From positions 1 to 32,030 of the forward strand of contig JAPLJC010000065.1 in assembly GCA_026388765.1 (NCBI GenBank): a stretch of 32,030 bases of DNA, read 5' to 3'. Made by a program: the position numbers and the translations under genes. Positions 1 to 8,032 of the stretch are shown in pieces. Position 1 is the first letter of the stretch. Each line of letters starts with the position of its first letter. The notes beneath the pieces are model-generated. The model had not been told where the DNA came from. It made no database searches and worked only from the letters and a program-made list of their open reading frames with translations. Source of the DNA: Deltaproteobacteria bacterium. GTDB taxonomy: Bacteria > Desulfobacterota > Desulfobaccia > Desulfobaccales > 0-14-0-80-60-11.

Positions 1-1
1 G

Positions 2-142
2 TTTAAGGAGGAAATTACACGTAACTATCTGGGGATACGAGAGAAAAAGGTGGGATTTTGCTTTTGCAAGGATTGCGGTCTAAGGCTTGATTATGACCAT
101 GGAGTCGGTAGGCCTACCCCACGCGAAGCGTTTAGTTCATGA
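2..142 (+). CDS. C-terminal end of an unknown protein, partial (5' end outside window)
   Basis: A frame is open from the window edge to a TGA at 140-142 and encodes about 46 residues. It contains a cysteine cluster read as FCFCKDCG, which could be part of a zinc-binding knuckle, followed by basic and acidic residues and an end at AFSS. The same frame is open in the right-hand copy, where it ends three residues later (AFSSCAG). One of the two differences between copies is synonymous, which mildly supports coding. I do not recognise the family. It may be the tail of a transposase or another gene of a multi-copy element. A second frame is also open across this repeat, so the coding assignment is tentative. 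Confidence 0.3.
   Translation, partial: FKEEITRNYLGIREKKVGFCFCKDCGLRLDYDHGVGRPTPREAFSS
3..141. repeat. 139-bp terminal inverted repeat, left copy
   Basis: This stretch matches the reverse complement of 31892-32030 over its whole length with two mismatches (at the GAAATTAC and GTGGGATTT positions). One mismatch changes Ile to Thr in the open frame that crosses the repeat and the other is synonymous. Similarity ends abruptly just after the GTTCATG sequence at both copies. The most likely reading is that the contig breaks at both ends in copies of a multi-copy element; the mismatches argue against one fragment being assembled twice. A 12-bp perfect palindrome, GGTAGGCCTACC, lies at 107-118. Confidence 0.9.
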
Positions 143-194
143 AATGGATATAAATGCTGGATCACAGCATCCATTTATGTGCCCCTGGCACATA
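142..194. other. two adjacent hairpins after the partial gene
   Basis: AAATGGAT (142-149) pairs with ATCCATTT (169-176), with an inner GCTG/CAGC stem. Immediately after, TATGTGCC (176-183) pairs perfectly with GGCACATA (187-194) around a 3-nt loop. No T-run follows, so these are not typical intrinsic terminators. They may be ends of a repeat element or a transcript-stabilising structure. Confidence 0.45.
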
Positions 195-672
195 GCCTGC
201 CCTACCTGACGGGCCCGGCCCTGGACTTCAGGAGTCCACCAGTAGCCAACTGCTCGCCGCTGCCCTCCCCGGCGCCTCCGCAGGTCTGAAGAATTTTCGG
301 CCCCGGAACCCAAACCCGGGGACTGGGACTCCTACCCCCCTGTCTTAATATGCCCCGTGCGGAGATTTTTTCAAAATTTCATTCCCGGAAAATTAGAAGC
401 ACCCCCCCTATGAAGGGACTCATGGCAAAAATTTTGAATCGGAAATATGCTATCGGCGCCCCACCAGTATGGCCGTAGAAATGTACCAGGCGCATTAGCT
501 GGGGCGATTTTGGAAAACGAATAGAGTAAGCCTCCAATGGGACCCGGCCACGAAATTTCACATTTAGCGAAGTTTGTGCTATCCTTCCTTGCACAAGCCA
601 TTCAAGGATGAGGCTTACTGAGTGAGGCTTACTGAGGGTAAATACGGAAAGAGAGGTTCCTAAAACCATTTT
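195..672. other. gene-free region with short repeats
   Basis: I find no convincing gene here; the minus-strand frames at 371-669 lack ribosome sites and family-like sequence. The region holds a perfect 14-bp tandem duplication (TGAGGCTTACTGAG at 609-622 and 623-636), an inverted copy of its core (AGTAAGCCTC at 525-534), and a TTGTGC/GCACAA dyad (574-579 and 591-596). It may contain the promoter of the gene that begins near 694, but no clear -35/-10 pair is visible. Confidence 0.5.
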
Positions 673-693
673 TTGCCTTTGGGTGATGCCCGC

Positions 694-1554
694 ATGAGCA
701 AGATGCCGATGGACGATCCTAACACCCCGCCCTGCGGTTCAGGCCGCTCTGTCGAGAACTTCGACTCTTTCTGCGAGGGAGATACGGAGCCGACGCTCAA
801 CAAGAAGATTCGTGCGCTAATTGACACCGAAAAAGATTACATCGTTTATCTCGACGATGACTTAGTCGTGCAATGGTCCATGACAGACGCCTACGGCAAG
901 TCTCCCAAGGGCTTTGCCGAGGTGGCAAACCGAATCGGCCACCTTGAGACCGTCTCGGAGGGTCTTTTGGACACAGACCACCAGATTGAGCCCTTTGCCC
1001 GTTTACTCGGAGAGGCCATGGCGCGGACAATCGGCGACCGTGACATCAAGAAGGCATCTGAGATTCTCAAAAACGCCGAAGACTATCTGCAGGCCCGAAG
1101 CATCGAAAACGCACGATCCTGGTACATTAAAACAGCGTGCGCTTGCACGCTACCCCTTCTATTATTTGCTGTTGTGATTTGGGTCGGCCAGTCCATCGTG
1201 AAGCCTATCGTTGGTAATGAAGCTTTTGATGTACTGCTCGGCTCCCTCCTTGGAGCAGCCGGCGCCCTTTTTTCGGTTCTTAGTCGCACGAAGGATATCG
1301 CGCTCGACGCCGCGGCCGGGAAGAGCATTCACCGTCTGGAAAGTGCTGCGCGGATAGTCGCTGGGAGCCTCGGAGGCCTGGTCATCGCACTCGCAATAAA
1401 AGGGAATCTTCTTCTTGGCTTCATAAAATCTGTGGACCACTCTCTTGCGGCTCTACTCGCTATCTGCATGGTAGCCGGAGCAAGCGAGCGGTTTGTCCCG
1501 AGTTTTATCAAGCAAGTAGAAGGTTCGATTTCTGCATATCGACCTACCAAATAG
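694..1554 (+). CDS. predicted four-helix membrane protein, unknown function
   Basis: The product is about 286 residues. The first half (to about residue 140) is soluble, acidic and predicted helical. The second half has four hydrophobic segments, at roughly residues 144-165, 178-198, 219-243 and 250-265, separated by short loops that include a GALFSVLSRTKD motif between helices 2 and 3. I chose the ATG at 694 because GGGTGA lies 7 nt upstream; a TTG at 673 in the same frame would add seven residues. I do not recognise the family. The gene sits in a mobile element next to restriction and AbiTii genes, is co-directional with the following small membrane-protein gene (89-bp gap), and faces the defence genes convergently. 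A role in defence is a guess from context only. Confidence 0.75.
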   Translation: MSKMPMDDPNTPPCGSGRSVENFDSFCEGDTEPTLNKKIRALIDTEKDYIVYLDDDLVVQWSMTDAYGKSPKGFAEVANRIGHLETVSEGLLDTDHQIEPFARLLGEAMARTIGDRDIKKASEILKNAEDYLQARSIENARSWYIKTACACTLPLLLFAVVIWVGQSIVKPIVGNEAFDVLLGSLLGAAGALFSVLSRTKDIALDAAAGKSIHRLESAARIVAGSLGGLVIALAIKGNLLLGFIKSVDHSLAALLAICMVAGASERFVPSFIKQVEGSISAYRPTK

Positions 1555-1643
1555 GTGCTACCTAACCTCGTAAAAAAAGACCTGCATTAACCAAGTTCAC
1601 GCCCGGCCAGAAGATAGCTCGGCGAGGTATTTAGGGGTTAAAA

Positions 1644-2093
1644 ATGTCGTGGAAAAATCTTAAAAAACTCACAAGAGCTGCAGTTTGTTATGTGCGCCAC
1701 CCGGTTGGAGTGACTTGCCTTGATTGCGGATTCCTTACCCTTGGGCGCAAGGAGGTAACTACTGCTGACAGGATGCGCCTTCACGCTACCAGCGATAGAG
1801 GCGGGCCTGCCGACCTTCCTCCTGTCGAAGAAATTTGGTGTTTCCGGTCGCTGTGGATTGAATATGATTTGATCTACGCCGGCCCCAGCATCGAGGGAAT
1901 CTTCGATGAGCTTCAAAGGCAGCGTCGCGACTGCGAAGGTTTCTTGCGTTACAGACCGGGATGGTCACCAACCGGGCACCAAGATCTGCTTTTGAAGGGG
2001 ATCGAACGGAAAGAAAAGATTCTTTTTGTTATGTTCGGCTGGGTTCTGGGGGTCCTTGGTACTCTTCTGGTGAAGTTTTTCGGCCTTTATTAG
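1644..2093 (+). CDS. small protein with CxxC motif and C-terminal membrane anchor, unknown function
   Basis: The product is 149 residues. It has an N-terminal basic segment, a CLDCGF motif near residues 25-30 that could bind metal, a conserved-looking central part rich in Trp, Tyr and Arg, and one hydrophobic helix at the extreme C-terminus (about residues 127-147). It therefore looks like a tail-anchored cytoplasmic protein. The ATG at 1644 has a modest GGGG ribosome site 7-10 nt upstream. It follows the four-helix membrane protein gene on the same strand and may form a two-gene unit with it. The family is not recognised. Confidence 0.65.
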   Translation: MSWKNLKKLTRAAVCYVRHPVGVTCLDCGFLTLGRKEVTTADRMRLHATSDRGGPADLPPVEEIWCFRSLWIEYDLIYAGPSIEGIFDELQRQRRDCEGFLRYRPGWSPTGHQDLLLKGIERKEKILFVMFGWVLGVLGTLLVKFFGLY

Positions 2094-2121
2094 TGGCCTT
2101 TTTATCTTGCCAGCGAGTAAT

Positions 2122-3018
2122 TCACATAATTATCTTAATGAGTTCTCCGAGTAGTTGTCCAGCAACTGCTCCCCCTGCGCCTTCTAAGATTGTCCTGAGA
2201 GATTTAAGACCTTCATGAATTATAGAAGGCTTTGGTTTAGGAGATTTTATTTGTGTTTCTACAGTAAGCAGTTCAGCCTCAGCCTCCTCCGTCTGGTCCT
2301 TGGCCAATTTTATGGAAGGTAAGGCTTCTTTAAATTTTTCTATGAACTTCCCAATTTCTTCAAGCTGACCGCTTAAATTCACAGAAATTTGAATTCCGTG
2401 AACTTCTCCCTGCTGAATCTGGGGGGATGATACGGGTCCATAAAAATTGGTTATGTTTTGAGGCTCCTTTATTGCTGACTCTTTTTCTCTTTGAGAAAAA
2501 GACAGGCCTTCTCCCAAGATTCCATCTTCTTCGAGCTTGAGCGACCAGTTTAGGATGATATTACGCACAGCTTCGATGACATGTACAATTGCTGATTGAT
2601 CAATGAAAAAATTTACCTCGGTTTTAAACCTGATTATTTCGCAAAGTTTGAGCTGTAAATTATGAGGGAGAGGCATAATAAATTGATCCCCGGATTTCTT
2701 CCCCTCAATCATATGCTCGAGTTCGGCCATTGGCTGAGCGCATTTCCTTTTTGAGAAGAGGTCTTCCATTCTTTTGTCGCTAAAAAGAACGGGTAACCAC
2801 CCCCTATACAGATCAAAACCACAGATCTGACCGCGCATCTCCCGATATTCGGGTATATTATTGGTATCCTTATACCCAGTTAATTCGTTTTCTACCCAAT
2901 CTTGAAATTCATGAAGGTTTAACTTGCGAGCAACTATCAGGGCTTTTCGAAGTAAATCAGATACCCTGACATTTCTATCCAGGGCATCTCGTTGTAATTC
3001 AAGAACGACAGAACTCAT
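2122..3018 (-). CDS. AbiTii-domain protein (abortive-infection-like)
   Basis: The product is 298 residues. Residues 1-90 match the AbiTii domain pattern as I know it: an N-terminal helix, the segment VSDLLRKALIVARKL (about 19-33), FQDWVENELTGY (about 38-49), and a following IPEYR motif with GW.PV near residue 75. A short NFYGPVSSPQIQQG linker (about 191-204) separates this from a helical region and a glycine-rich hydrophobic C-terminal end (about 280-298). AbiTii domains are associated with abortive-infection-type phage defence; the mechanism is not established here. The DNA is clearly more AT-rich than the surrounding genes, a sign of recent transfer. It lies 36 bp downstream of the restriction-modification gene on the same strand, so the two are probably co-transcribed. 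Confidence 0.8.
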   Translation of the reverse strand: MSSVVLELQRDALDRNVRVSDLLRKALIVARKLNLHEFQDWVENELTGYKDTNNIPEYREMRGQICGFDLYRGWLPVLFSDKRMEDLFSKRKCAQPMAELEHMIEGKKSGDQFIMPLPHNLQLKLCEIIRFKTEVNFFIDQSAIVHVIEAVRNIILNWSLKLEEDGILGEGLSFSQREKESAIKEPQNITNFYGPVSSPQIQQGEVHGIQISVNLSGQLEEIGKFIEKFKEALPSIKLAKDQTEEAEAELLTVETQIKSPKPKPSIIHEGLKSLRTILEGAGGAVAGQLLGELIKIIM

Positions 3019-3054
3019 TGACTTCTTCTACCCTTGCAATACAGAGATCGCTAT

Positions 3055-6000
3055 TTAGGTTTTCCAATGAAAGATTGCTTGCCTGGTCTGCCGGTAGTTG
3101 GCGTCCAAGGCTGGTTCCATAAGGACAATGGCGGCCAGGCGCCGGGCCATGTTGGTAACTTCTCGGGCTTCGTTGGGGGTCAGGGAGCGGCCCAGGAGGT
3201 CGCGTTCACGGTAGCTGAGCCATTTCTTGATGACCTGGTAGCCGCCGATGTGGTAGTTCCAGACCTTCTCCGGGATATTCCGCCAGTAGGCCGACTCGTT
3301 CAGGTAAATATCGCAAGTGGTTTCCCCCAGGTGTTCAAAGACTTGCTCCGGGGTCAGATCCAGGGCCCCGGCCCCCTCCCGGATGGCCGTCAGTTCTTCC
3401 GGGGTGTAGTCCCGGGTGATCACCTTGCCCTTGCCGGGCATGGTCACGCCGTCTTTCCCACCATGGCCCCAACCCACGGTCAGGGTCAGGTCACCGGCGT
3501 CCGGGTTCAAGGCCCCGCCACCCACCTTGGAGATCATGGCCAAAGGTTTCAATTCCGACCGGACGGCGCCGGCCGTCACGCCCACAACTGGGGCTTCCGG
3601 GTCCAGCAGGGCGGCCAGTTCCCGCCCCAGGCGTCCGGAATGCTCCAGGGCCTCCCGGGTGTCCGGCAAGGGGATCCGGGGCCAGTCCTGGCGGATACCG
3701 TCGTGGTTTTCCGTCAGGTAGGTGGGGGCGTACCCGATGGCCAGGGCGTGCATCCAGATGAGGCCCGCGGTGTCGGGGTCGGCATCAGGGTCCGGGAGGC
3801 CCAGGGCGGCCAGGTAAGACCGGGCGGCGGGGGATAGGTTGGCCGAGGTGGTATGTTGCTCGCTTTTTGCTTCCTCAAGAAGACTGGGATGATTAAAATT
3901 TTTTCTACCTTTATCTGAATGTGAAGGGCGAATATAGATGGGGATGGCTATGGCGTTTGGTCTCAATAAATGGTAATCGGGCAATTCAGATGTAATGGTG
4001 ATGGCAATCTGCTCTTTTGGTCTTTCGGCCATCATCCGCGTGATGATGAACTTGTTGCCGTCCCATTTTTGGGCCACAAGTGCAGGTCGTGGTCTATTCC
4101 AAAGAGGTTGAATTGGCGTAAAATAGCACCAGCGCAGGTCAAAAGGATAAAGAGCATAACGCATTATCCTTGAGTCCTCAAATCCTTCTATTTTTTGGAC
4201 TCGTTCTCTGCATGACTTAGGCTCAAATCCGCCCGCTTTTTGAGTAAGGCCTGTCCCCAAAGCTTTTAACGCGTCCCAATCGACTTTAAGGTCATAATAC
4301 ACCCGCATCCTTTTTGCCAAGGAATCTCGTTCTATGTCTATAAGAGCACTATGTCGCATTTCTTGAAGGCCGCTTATGGGGGTTTCTTTGCACAGGTCCA
4401 CCAGCTTCGGCCACCCCAGATATTGACCAGACACCTCTGATAGGCGGAAACTAAAGCGATTTGTCATGTCCGGGGTAACGGGATGATACTGTTCATTGAA
4501 ATCATGGGACTTAACGGTTTCCAAAAGGTCGGCTCTCTTGCTCACACCCCAAAACTGCCGGAAGCGAACCGCGGGTTTCCCATCCCGGGAAGCCTTCCGC
4601 ACCATCAGGGCAATGGCCGTGCCTAACCTGATACCTTCCTTGTTGAACTCCGTGGAAAAGACGCTGGGGTCGGGCTTGCCCTCCGGAGTGAGCTTGCCGG
4701 TCTCCCGGCTGTCCCCGTTCAGGCAATCGAACCAGAGGGCGTCGAACTCGGACAAGAACCGTTGCCGCATGACCACATAAGAGGGATCTCCCAGGTAGGA
4801 AAAATTGGAGATATAGCAGACCACACCCTTCCCGGTCTTTTCGGCAATGCGCTGTTCCGCCAGGCCGAAGAACCGGACATAGAGATCATCCAGGTTGAAT
4901 TTCTTGATGCCCCAGGACGAAATGAGCCCTTCCTTGTATGGCTCCACCAAGACCTTCTCTGCTACGGCGCTCACCCCGGCAAAAGCGTTATAAGGGGGAT
5001 TGCCCAGGATCACCAGGATGGGCTTGTCTTGCTTGACTTCTTCGGCGGCGTCCCGCTCTATCTGAAATTCTGGCAGCGTGAGTTGCTTCTTGGGGCCTGT
5101 CGGGGGCTCCCAGCCGGTCAGGGCGTTGGTCAGGTACACCCCCACCCGTTCGGCCTTGTCTTCGGAAAGGGGTGCGCCCAGGTTCGAGAGCAGCAGGCCC
5201 AATTGCAGGTGGGCCACCACGAAGGGCGCCGGCAGAATCTCGAAGCCAAAGACCCTTTCTTTCGCTGCGGCCTTGAGGTCCTGGACGGTCAAGGCGTCTT
5301 CCCGGTCCTTCAGGGTGGCGTGAATCCGCTTCAGGACCTCTACCAGGTAGGCCCCGGTGCCGCAGCAGGGGTCCAGGATATAGACCCGGGGGTCGGCCAG
5401 GCCATCGGCAATCCCCAACTCCTGCCTTAAAACGGCGTCCACCCTTGCCACCATGTAGCGGACGATCTCCGGCGGGGTGTACCAGATGCCCAAGTCTTTG
5501 CGAAGCTGGGGATCGTAGGCTTTCAGGAAGGGCTCATAGAAATACTGGACCGCGTGGCCTTCATCGAATTGCGAAAAGAAGGTCGGCCGGTCCACTCGGT
5601 TCAGGACCGCGGCGGTCCAATCCAAGACCTCTTCCAACCCCAGGGGCCCCAGCTTGGTTGGGGTGGCCACCTGTTCATATAGCACCCGGATCATGGGGAC
5701 GCGTAGATACCAGGGGGTCAGGCGCCAGTCGAAAAGCTTCTTGGGATCCGGAAGAGGATTTTTTTTGTGCCACAAAACCCAGGCGGCAAAGACCCCGTAA
5801 AAGAGGGTCTGAATAAGGGTGGAGCGGAAGAAGTGATCACCCTTATCCCCCTCGAATTTGAGCCCCAGGGCTTCTTCCAGGGCATTCCTAAGCCCGGCCA
5901 GGGCCGGCAGGTCCTTACCTTCAAGGCGGGCCTTGGCGTCCCGGGCGTAGGAAGCCAGGAACCAGGCCACATCCTGGGGGCCGGTCAAGGGGGCGGCATG

Positions 6001-6531
6001 GAGGAGCACCCGCTTGAGGTATTCGGTGAAGCGTTCGCCGTGGGCTTTGGCCGTCTTCTGGTGATGGGCGGCGGCCTCCCAAAATTCTTTTTCACTTTCC
6101 GCCAGGCGGTAGGTTTCCAGCTTGACGGCCTGGCCGGAGGCATCCTGGCCCACCAGGACGAAATCGCGGTAATTGGTCACCAAGACTTGCCGGTAGCGGC
6201 CCCAATATCCGGTGACCTGCTTCCCGTCGGCGGTGACCCAGGCATCATCATGGGTGGATTTGACTTCCATCACCCCCCGGGCCGGGGTCTGGCCGGTCAG
6301 AGGCGCGGCATCGGTGAATTTCTGGAACTGGTCCTGGGTGAAGAACCCGCCGTCGGGCAGGCCGGCGCCCTGGTTTTGCAGGTTAATGATGCACCTGACC
6401 TTCGGCTTGAGGGTATTGCCGATCTCGTTCAACAGGTTGGCCAGGGCAGGGTAATAGGCAGTCTCCGGGGTGGCCGCGCCGGAAGAGCGAATTTCGGATA
6501 ATTCCTTGAGGTAGATTGCCAAGAGATTCAT
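3055..6531 (-). CDS. single-chain restriction-modification enzyme (type IIG / type ISP-like N6-adenine methyltransferase with nuclease domain)
   Basis: The product is 1158 residues. An N-terminal PD-(D/E)xK-like nuclease is visible as P59-D60 followed by E89-V90-K91 and a QVTGYWGRY segment near 105-113. An adenine-methyltransferase core follows: motif I DPCCGTGAYL at about 387 and motif IV NPPY at 511-514. The C-terminal part (about 680-1150) resembles the target-recognition region of type ISP enzymes. I see no SF2 helicase motifs between nuclease and methylase, so it fits a type IIG-like enzyme rather than a translocating ISP. Both cutting and methylating functions seem intact. DNA encoding roughly residues 687-894 (about 3850-4470) is much more AT-rich than the rest, suggesting replacement of a recognition module. 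It is the first gene of a likely operon with the AbiTii-domain gene. The start at 6531 has GGGTGAGGG just upstream. Confidence 0.88.
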   Translation of the reverse strand: MNLLAIYLKELSEIRSSGAATPETAYYPALANLLNEIGNTLKPKVRCIINLQNQGAGLPDGGFFTQDQFQKFTDAAPLTGQTPARGVMEVKSTHDDAWVTADGKQVTGYWGRYRQVLVTNYRDFVLVGQDASGQAVKLETYRLAESEKEFWEAAAHHQKTAKAHGERFTEYLKRVLLHAAPLTGPQDVAWFLASYARDAKARLEGKDLPALAGLRNALEEALGLKFEGDKGDHFFRSTLIQTLFYGVFAAWVLWHKKNPLPDPKKLFDWRLTPWYLRVPMIRVLYEQVATPTKLGPLGLEEVLDWTAAVLNRVDRPTFFSQFDEGHAVQYFYEPFLKAYDPQLRKDLGIWYTPPEIVRYMVARVDAVLRQELGIADGLADPRVYILDPCCGTGAYLVEVLKRIHATLKDREDALTVQDLKAAAKERVFGFEILPAPFVVAHLQLGLLLSNLGAPLSEDKAERVGVYLTNALTGWEPPTGPKKQLTLPEFQIERDAAEEVKQDKPILVILGNPPYNAFAGVSAVAEKVLVEPYKEGLISSWGIKKFNLDDLYVRFFGLAEQRIAEKTGKGVVCYISNFSYLGDPSYVVMRQRFLSEFDALWFDCLNGDSRETGKLTPEGKPDPSVFSTEFNKEGIRLGTAIALMVRKASRDGKPAVRFRQFWGVSKRADLLETVKSHDFNEQYHPVTPDMTNRFSFRLSEVSGQYLGWPKLVDLCKETPISGLQEMRHSALIDIERDSLAKRMRVYYDLKVDWDALKALGTGLTQKAGGFEPKSCRERVQKIEGFEDSRIMRYALYPFDLRWCYFTPIQPLWNRPRPALVAQKWDGNKFIITRMMAERPKEQIAITITSELPDYHLLRPNAIAIPIYIRPSHSDKGRKNFNHPSLLEEAKSEQHTTSANLSPAARSYLAALGLPDPDADPDTAGLIWMHALAIGYAPTYLTENHDGIRQDWPRIPLPDTREALEHSGRLGRELAALLDPEAPVVGVTAGAVRSELKPLAMISKVGGGALNPDAGDLTLTVGWGHGGKDGVTMPGKGKVITRDYTPEELTAIREGAGALDLTPEQVFEHLGETTCDIYLNESAYWRNIPEKVWNYHIGGYQVIKKWLSYRERDLLGRSLTPNEAREVTNMARRLAAIVLMEPALDANYRQTRQAIFHWKT

Positions 6532-7195
6532 CAGCCCTCACCCGAGGATATCATGCCACAGTTAAAGTCCGATTGGCTAACTCTTTTTTGGCGAGTGTGC
6601 GGCCGGCTAAGAGGTGGTTTTGTGGGGCCAACGCAAAAAAAAGGAAAATAAATAAATAAAATTAAATTATTTCTGCCGAATTAACCCAGGACAAACCGGC
6701 GGGATCGGAATTCTTGAGGCGCATCTAAACGCCAGCCAGGTCGGCCAGTTAAACCTAAAACCGAAACCAAACCGAAACGGACCAGGCGCCCCAGGTCCGC
6801 AGATAGCAAACTAAACCGGCCACCGGCGCTAATCACTCTAATCTATAATATATATAATAAGGGAATTTATATCAAATATACGATTATCTAATTTTAATAT
6901 GAAAGCCAAAATTGACGCCTCAAGAGCTTACCTTCATCGCATTGTATGTCACCATGAGGTTTAGAATCGTAATGGCCATTAATAGTTCTGGTTATCAAAG
7001 AATAACTATTACTTATAAATATCTATTAGCGAAGAAAATACTGAGAAAATATGAGAGCCAGGCGCCCTGGGTGCGGGCGAGATGGCCACATCTTTTTGAT
7101 AGTCGGTTGCACCTCAATAAGGGTTCGTTGTCGATGTCCGCATTTCACAACACTTCTAAATTCAATGAACACCGTGGTCACCCCCTTCCCATGGC
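6532..7195. other. gene-poor region with AT-rich tracts and 11-bp periodic repeats
   Basis: No convincing gene is present; the plus-strand frame at 6912-7250 has no ribosome site and overlaps a better minus-strand gene. Two AT-rich tracts (about 6638-6675 and 6836-6905) flank a segment with AAACCGAAAC at 6758-6767 and again at 6769-6778, preceded by a degenerate third copy (AAACCTAAAACC). The period is 11 bp. The region could hold the promoter of the restriction-modification gene or part of a replication origin. Confidence 0.45.
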
Positions 7196-7714
7196 CTATT
7201 TGCTTGGCTGGGTCGGAATCGCTTCATTCTGGGTTGTATTACGAGCCTGAGAATGGACTATTCTCCCCTTTTCGTCGCGCACCAAACCAGCTTTCTCTCT
7301 CCCCAGGGCCATTGCTTCTTTTTGGACTTCCGAAAGTTGGCGCCGCTTCCGGGCTCCTATGGCCACGGCCACCAGGTTGAATAACTCAACGGGGAAGTAA
7401 AGGACCGTCTCGTAGACATCGAACCACTCATCCAGGCTGACACCAGGGGTATCCTTGAACTGCTCAGCCAGCTTGCGGCAGGTTGGACGCTGCTTGGGGC
7501 TGTAGAATTCCAAGATCAATGTGGGCTTGTCCTGGAAGAGGCCGATGAAACCGCCGCAGGCAGTGGGCACTTGCTCATACCAGCCTTCATAGCCGGTTCG
7601 ATTCTCCGGCTTTTCATACTGCCAGCTTTCCTCCATCTTTACTTTCCAGCGTTTCCCGAAGGTCTTTTTCAAGCTGAAGGGATGGAGAAAAGGATCGTGG
7701 GGGGCCTTGTTCAT
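7196..7714 (-). CDS. hypothetical protein, 172 aa
   Basis: I do not recognise this protein. It is soluble, 172 residues, with an aromatic-rich N-terminal half (W, Y and F spread over residues 20-75), a hydrophobic helix around residues 107-120 (PVELFNLVAVAIGA), and a basic, polar C-terminal tail. The ATG at 7714 is preceded by TGAGGAAC at a normal ribosome-site distance, which supports the start. It lies downstream of the replication module on the same strand, after a 318-bp spacer with TGTCATCA repeats, and is probably an accessory gene of the element. Confidence 0.6.
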   Translation of the reverse strand: MNKAPHDPFLHPFSLKKTFGKRWKVKMEESWQYEKPENRTGYEGWYEQVPTACGGFIGLFQDKPTLILEFYSPKQRPTCRKLAEQFKDTPGVSLDEWFDVYETVLYFPVELFNLVAVAIGARKRRQLSEVQKEAMALGREKAGLVRDEKGRIVHSQARNTTQNEAIPTQPSK

Positions 7715-7816
7715 GTTTCGTTCCTCATTTATCGCCGCTTCTCCAACGCCTATGGATTCGGGACGCGGTTTGCGATGCTTTAAGGGTCATGGTCTTGAGC
7801 ACACTCCATATTCTTT

Positions 7817-8030
7817 TGTCATCATTTTTGTCATCACGGTTTTGATGACACGAAGGGTTGCATATTTACTGGATGAAACGCCTGTGTCATCATTTTCCTA
7901 TTAACCATAGGAGTTATTACCTCTTTAATTCCGCCCCACCCCCTCTCTCTTTTTTACGACAAATATCCGCAAAACCGCATGGTTGACGCTTAGAAATTAT
8001 CATCACTGCTTGACGACAAAGGTGATGACA
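7817..8030. repeat. cluster of TGTCATCA / TGATGACA octamers (iteron- or operator-like)
   Basis: Exact copies are at 7817-7824, 7829-7836 and 7885-7892 (forward) and at 7843-7850 and 8023-8030 (inverted). Near-copies are at 7998-8005 (TATCATCA) and 8011-8018 (TGACGACA). Copies 2 and 3 form a perfect dyad, TGTCATCA-N6-TGATGACA (7829-7850). Copies 1 and 2 are 12 bp apart. The cluster occupies the gene-free spacer immediately after the primase-polymerase/ATPase genes. This fits binding sites for an element-encoded DNA-binding protein, either for replication initiation or for control of the gene at 7196-7714. Confidence 0.65.
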
Positions 8031-8032
8031 AA

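Noticed and set aside
371-669. Minus-strand frames of 76 and 96 residues
   Set aside because: They overlap each other, have no ribosome site, and lie across repeats; composition does not look coding.
3034-6501. Several plus-strand frames (for example 3034-3837, 4762-5430, 5767-6501)
   Set aside because: They are glycine-, proline- and glutamine-rich shadows antisense to the restriction-modification gene, which has clear catalytic motifs.
6912-7250. 112-residue plus-strand frame
   Set aside because: No ribosome site and it overlaps the better-supported minus-strand gene at 7196-7714.
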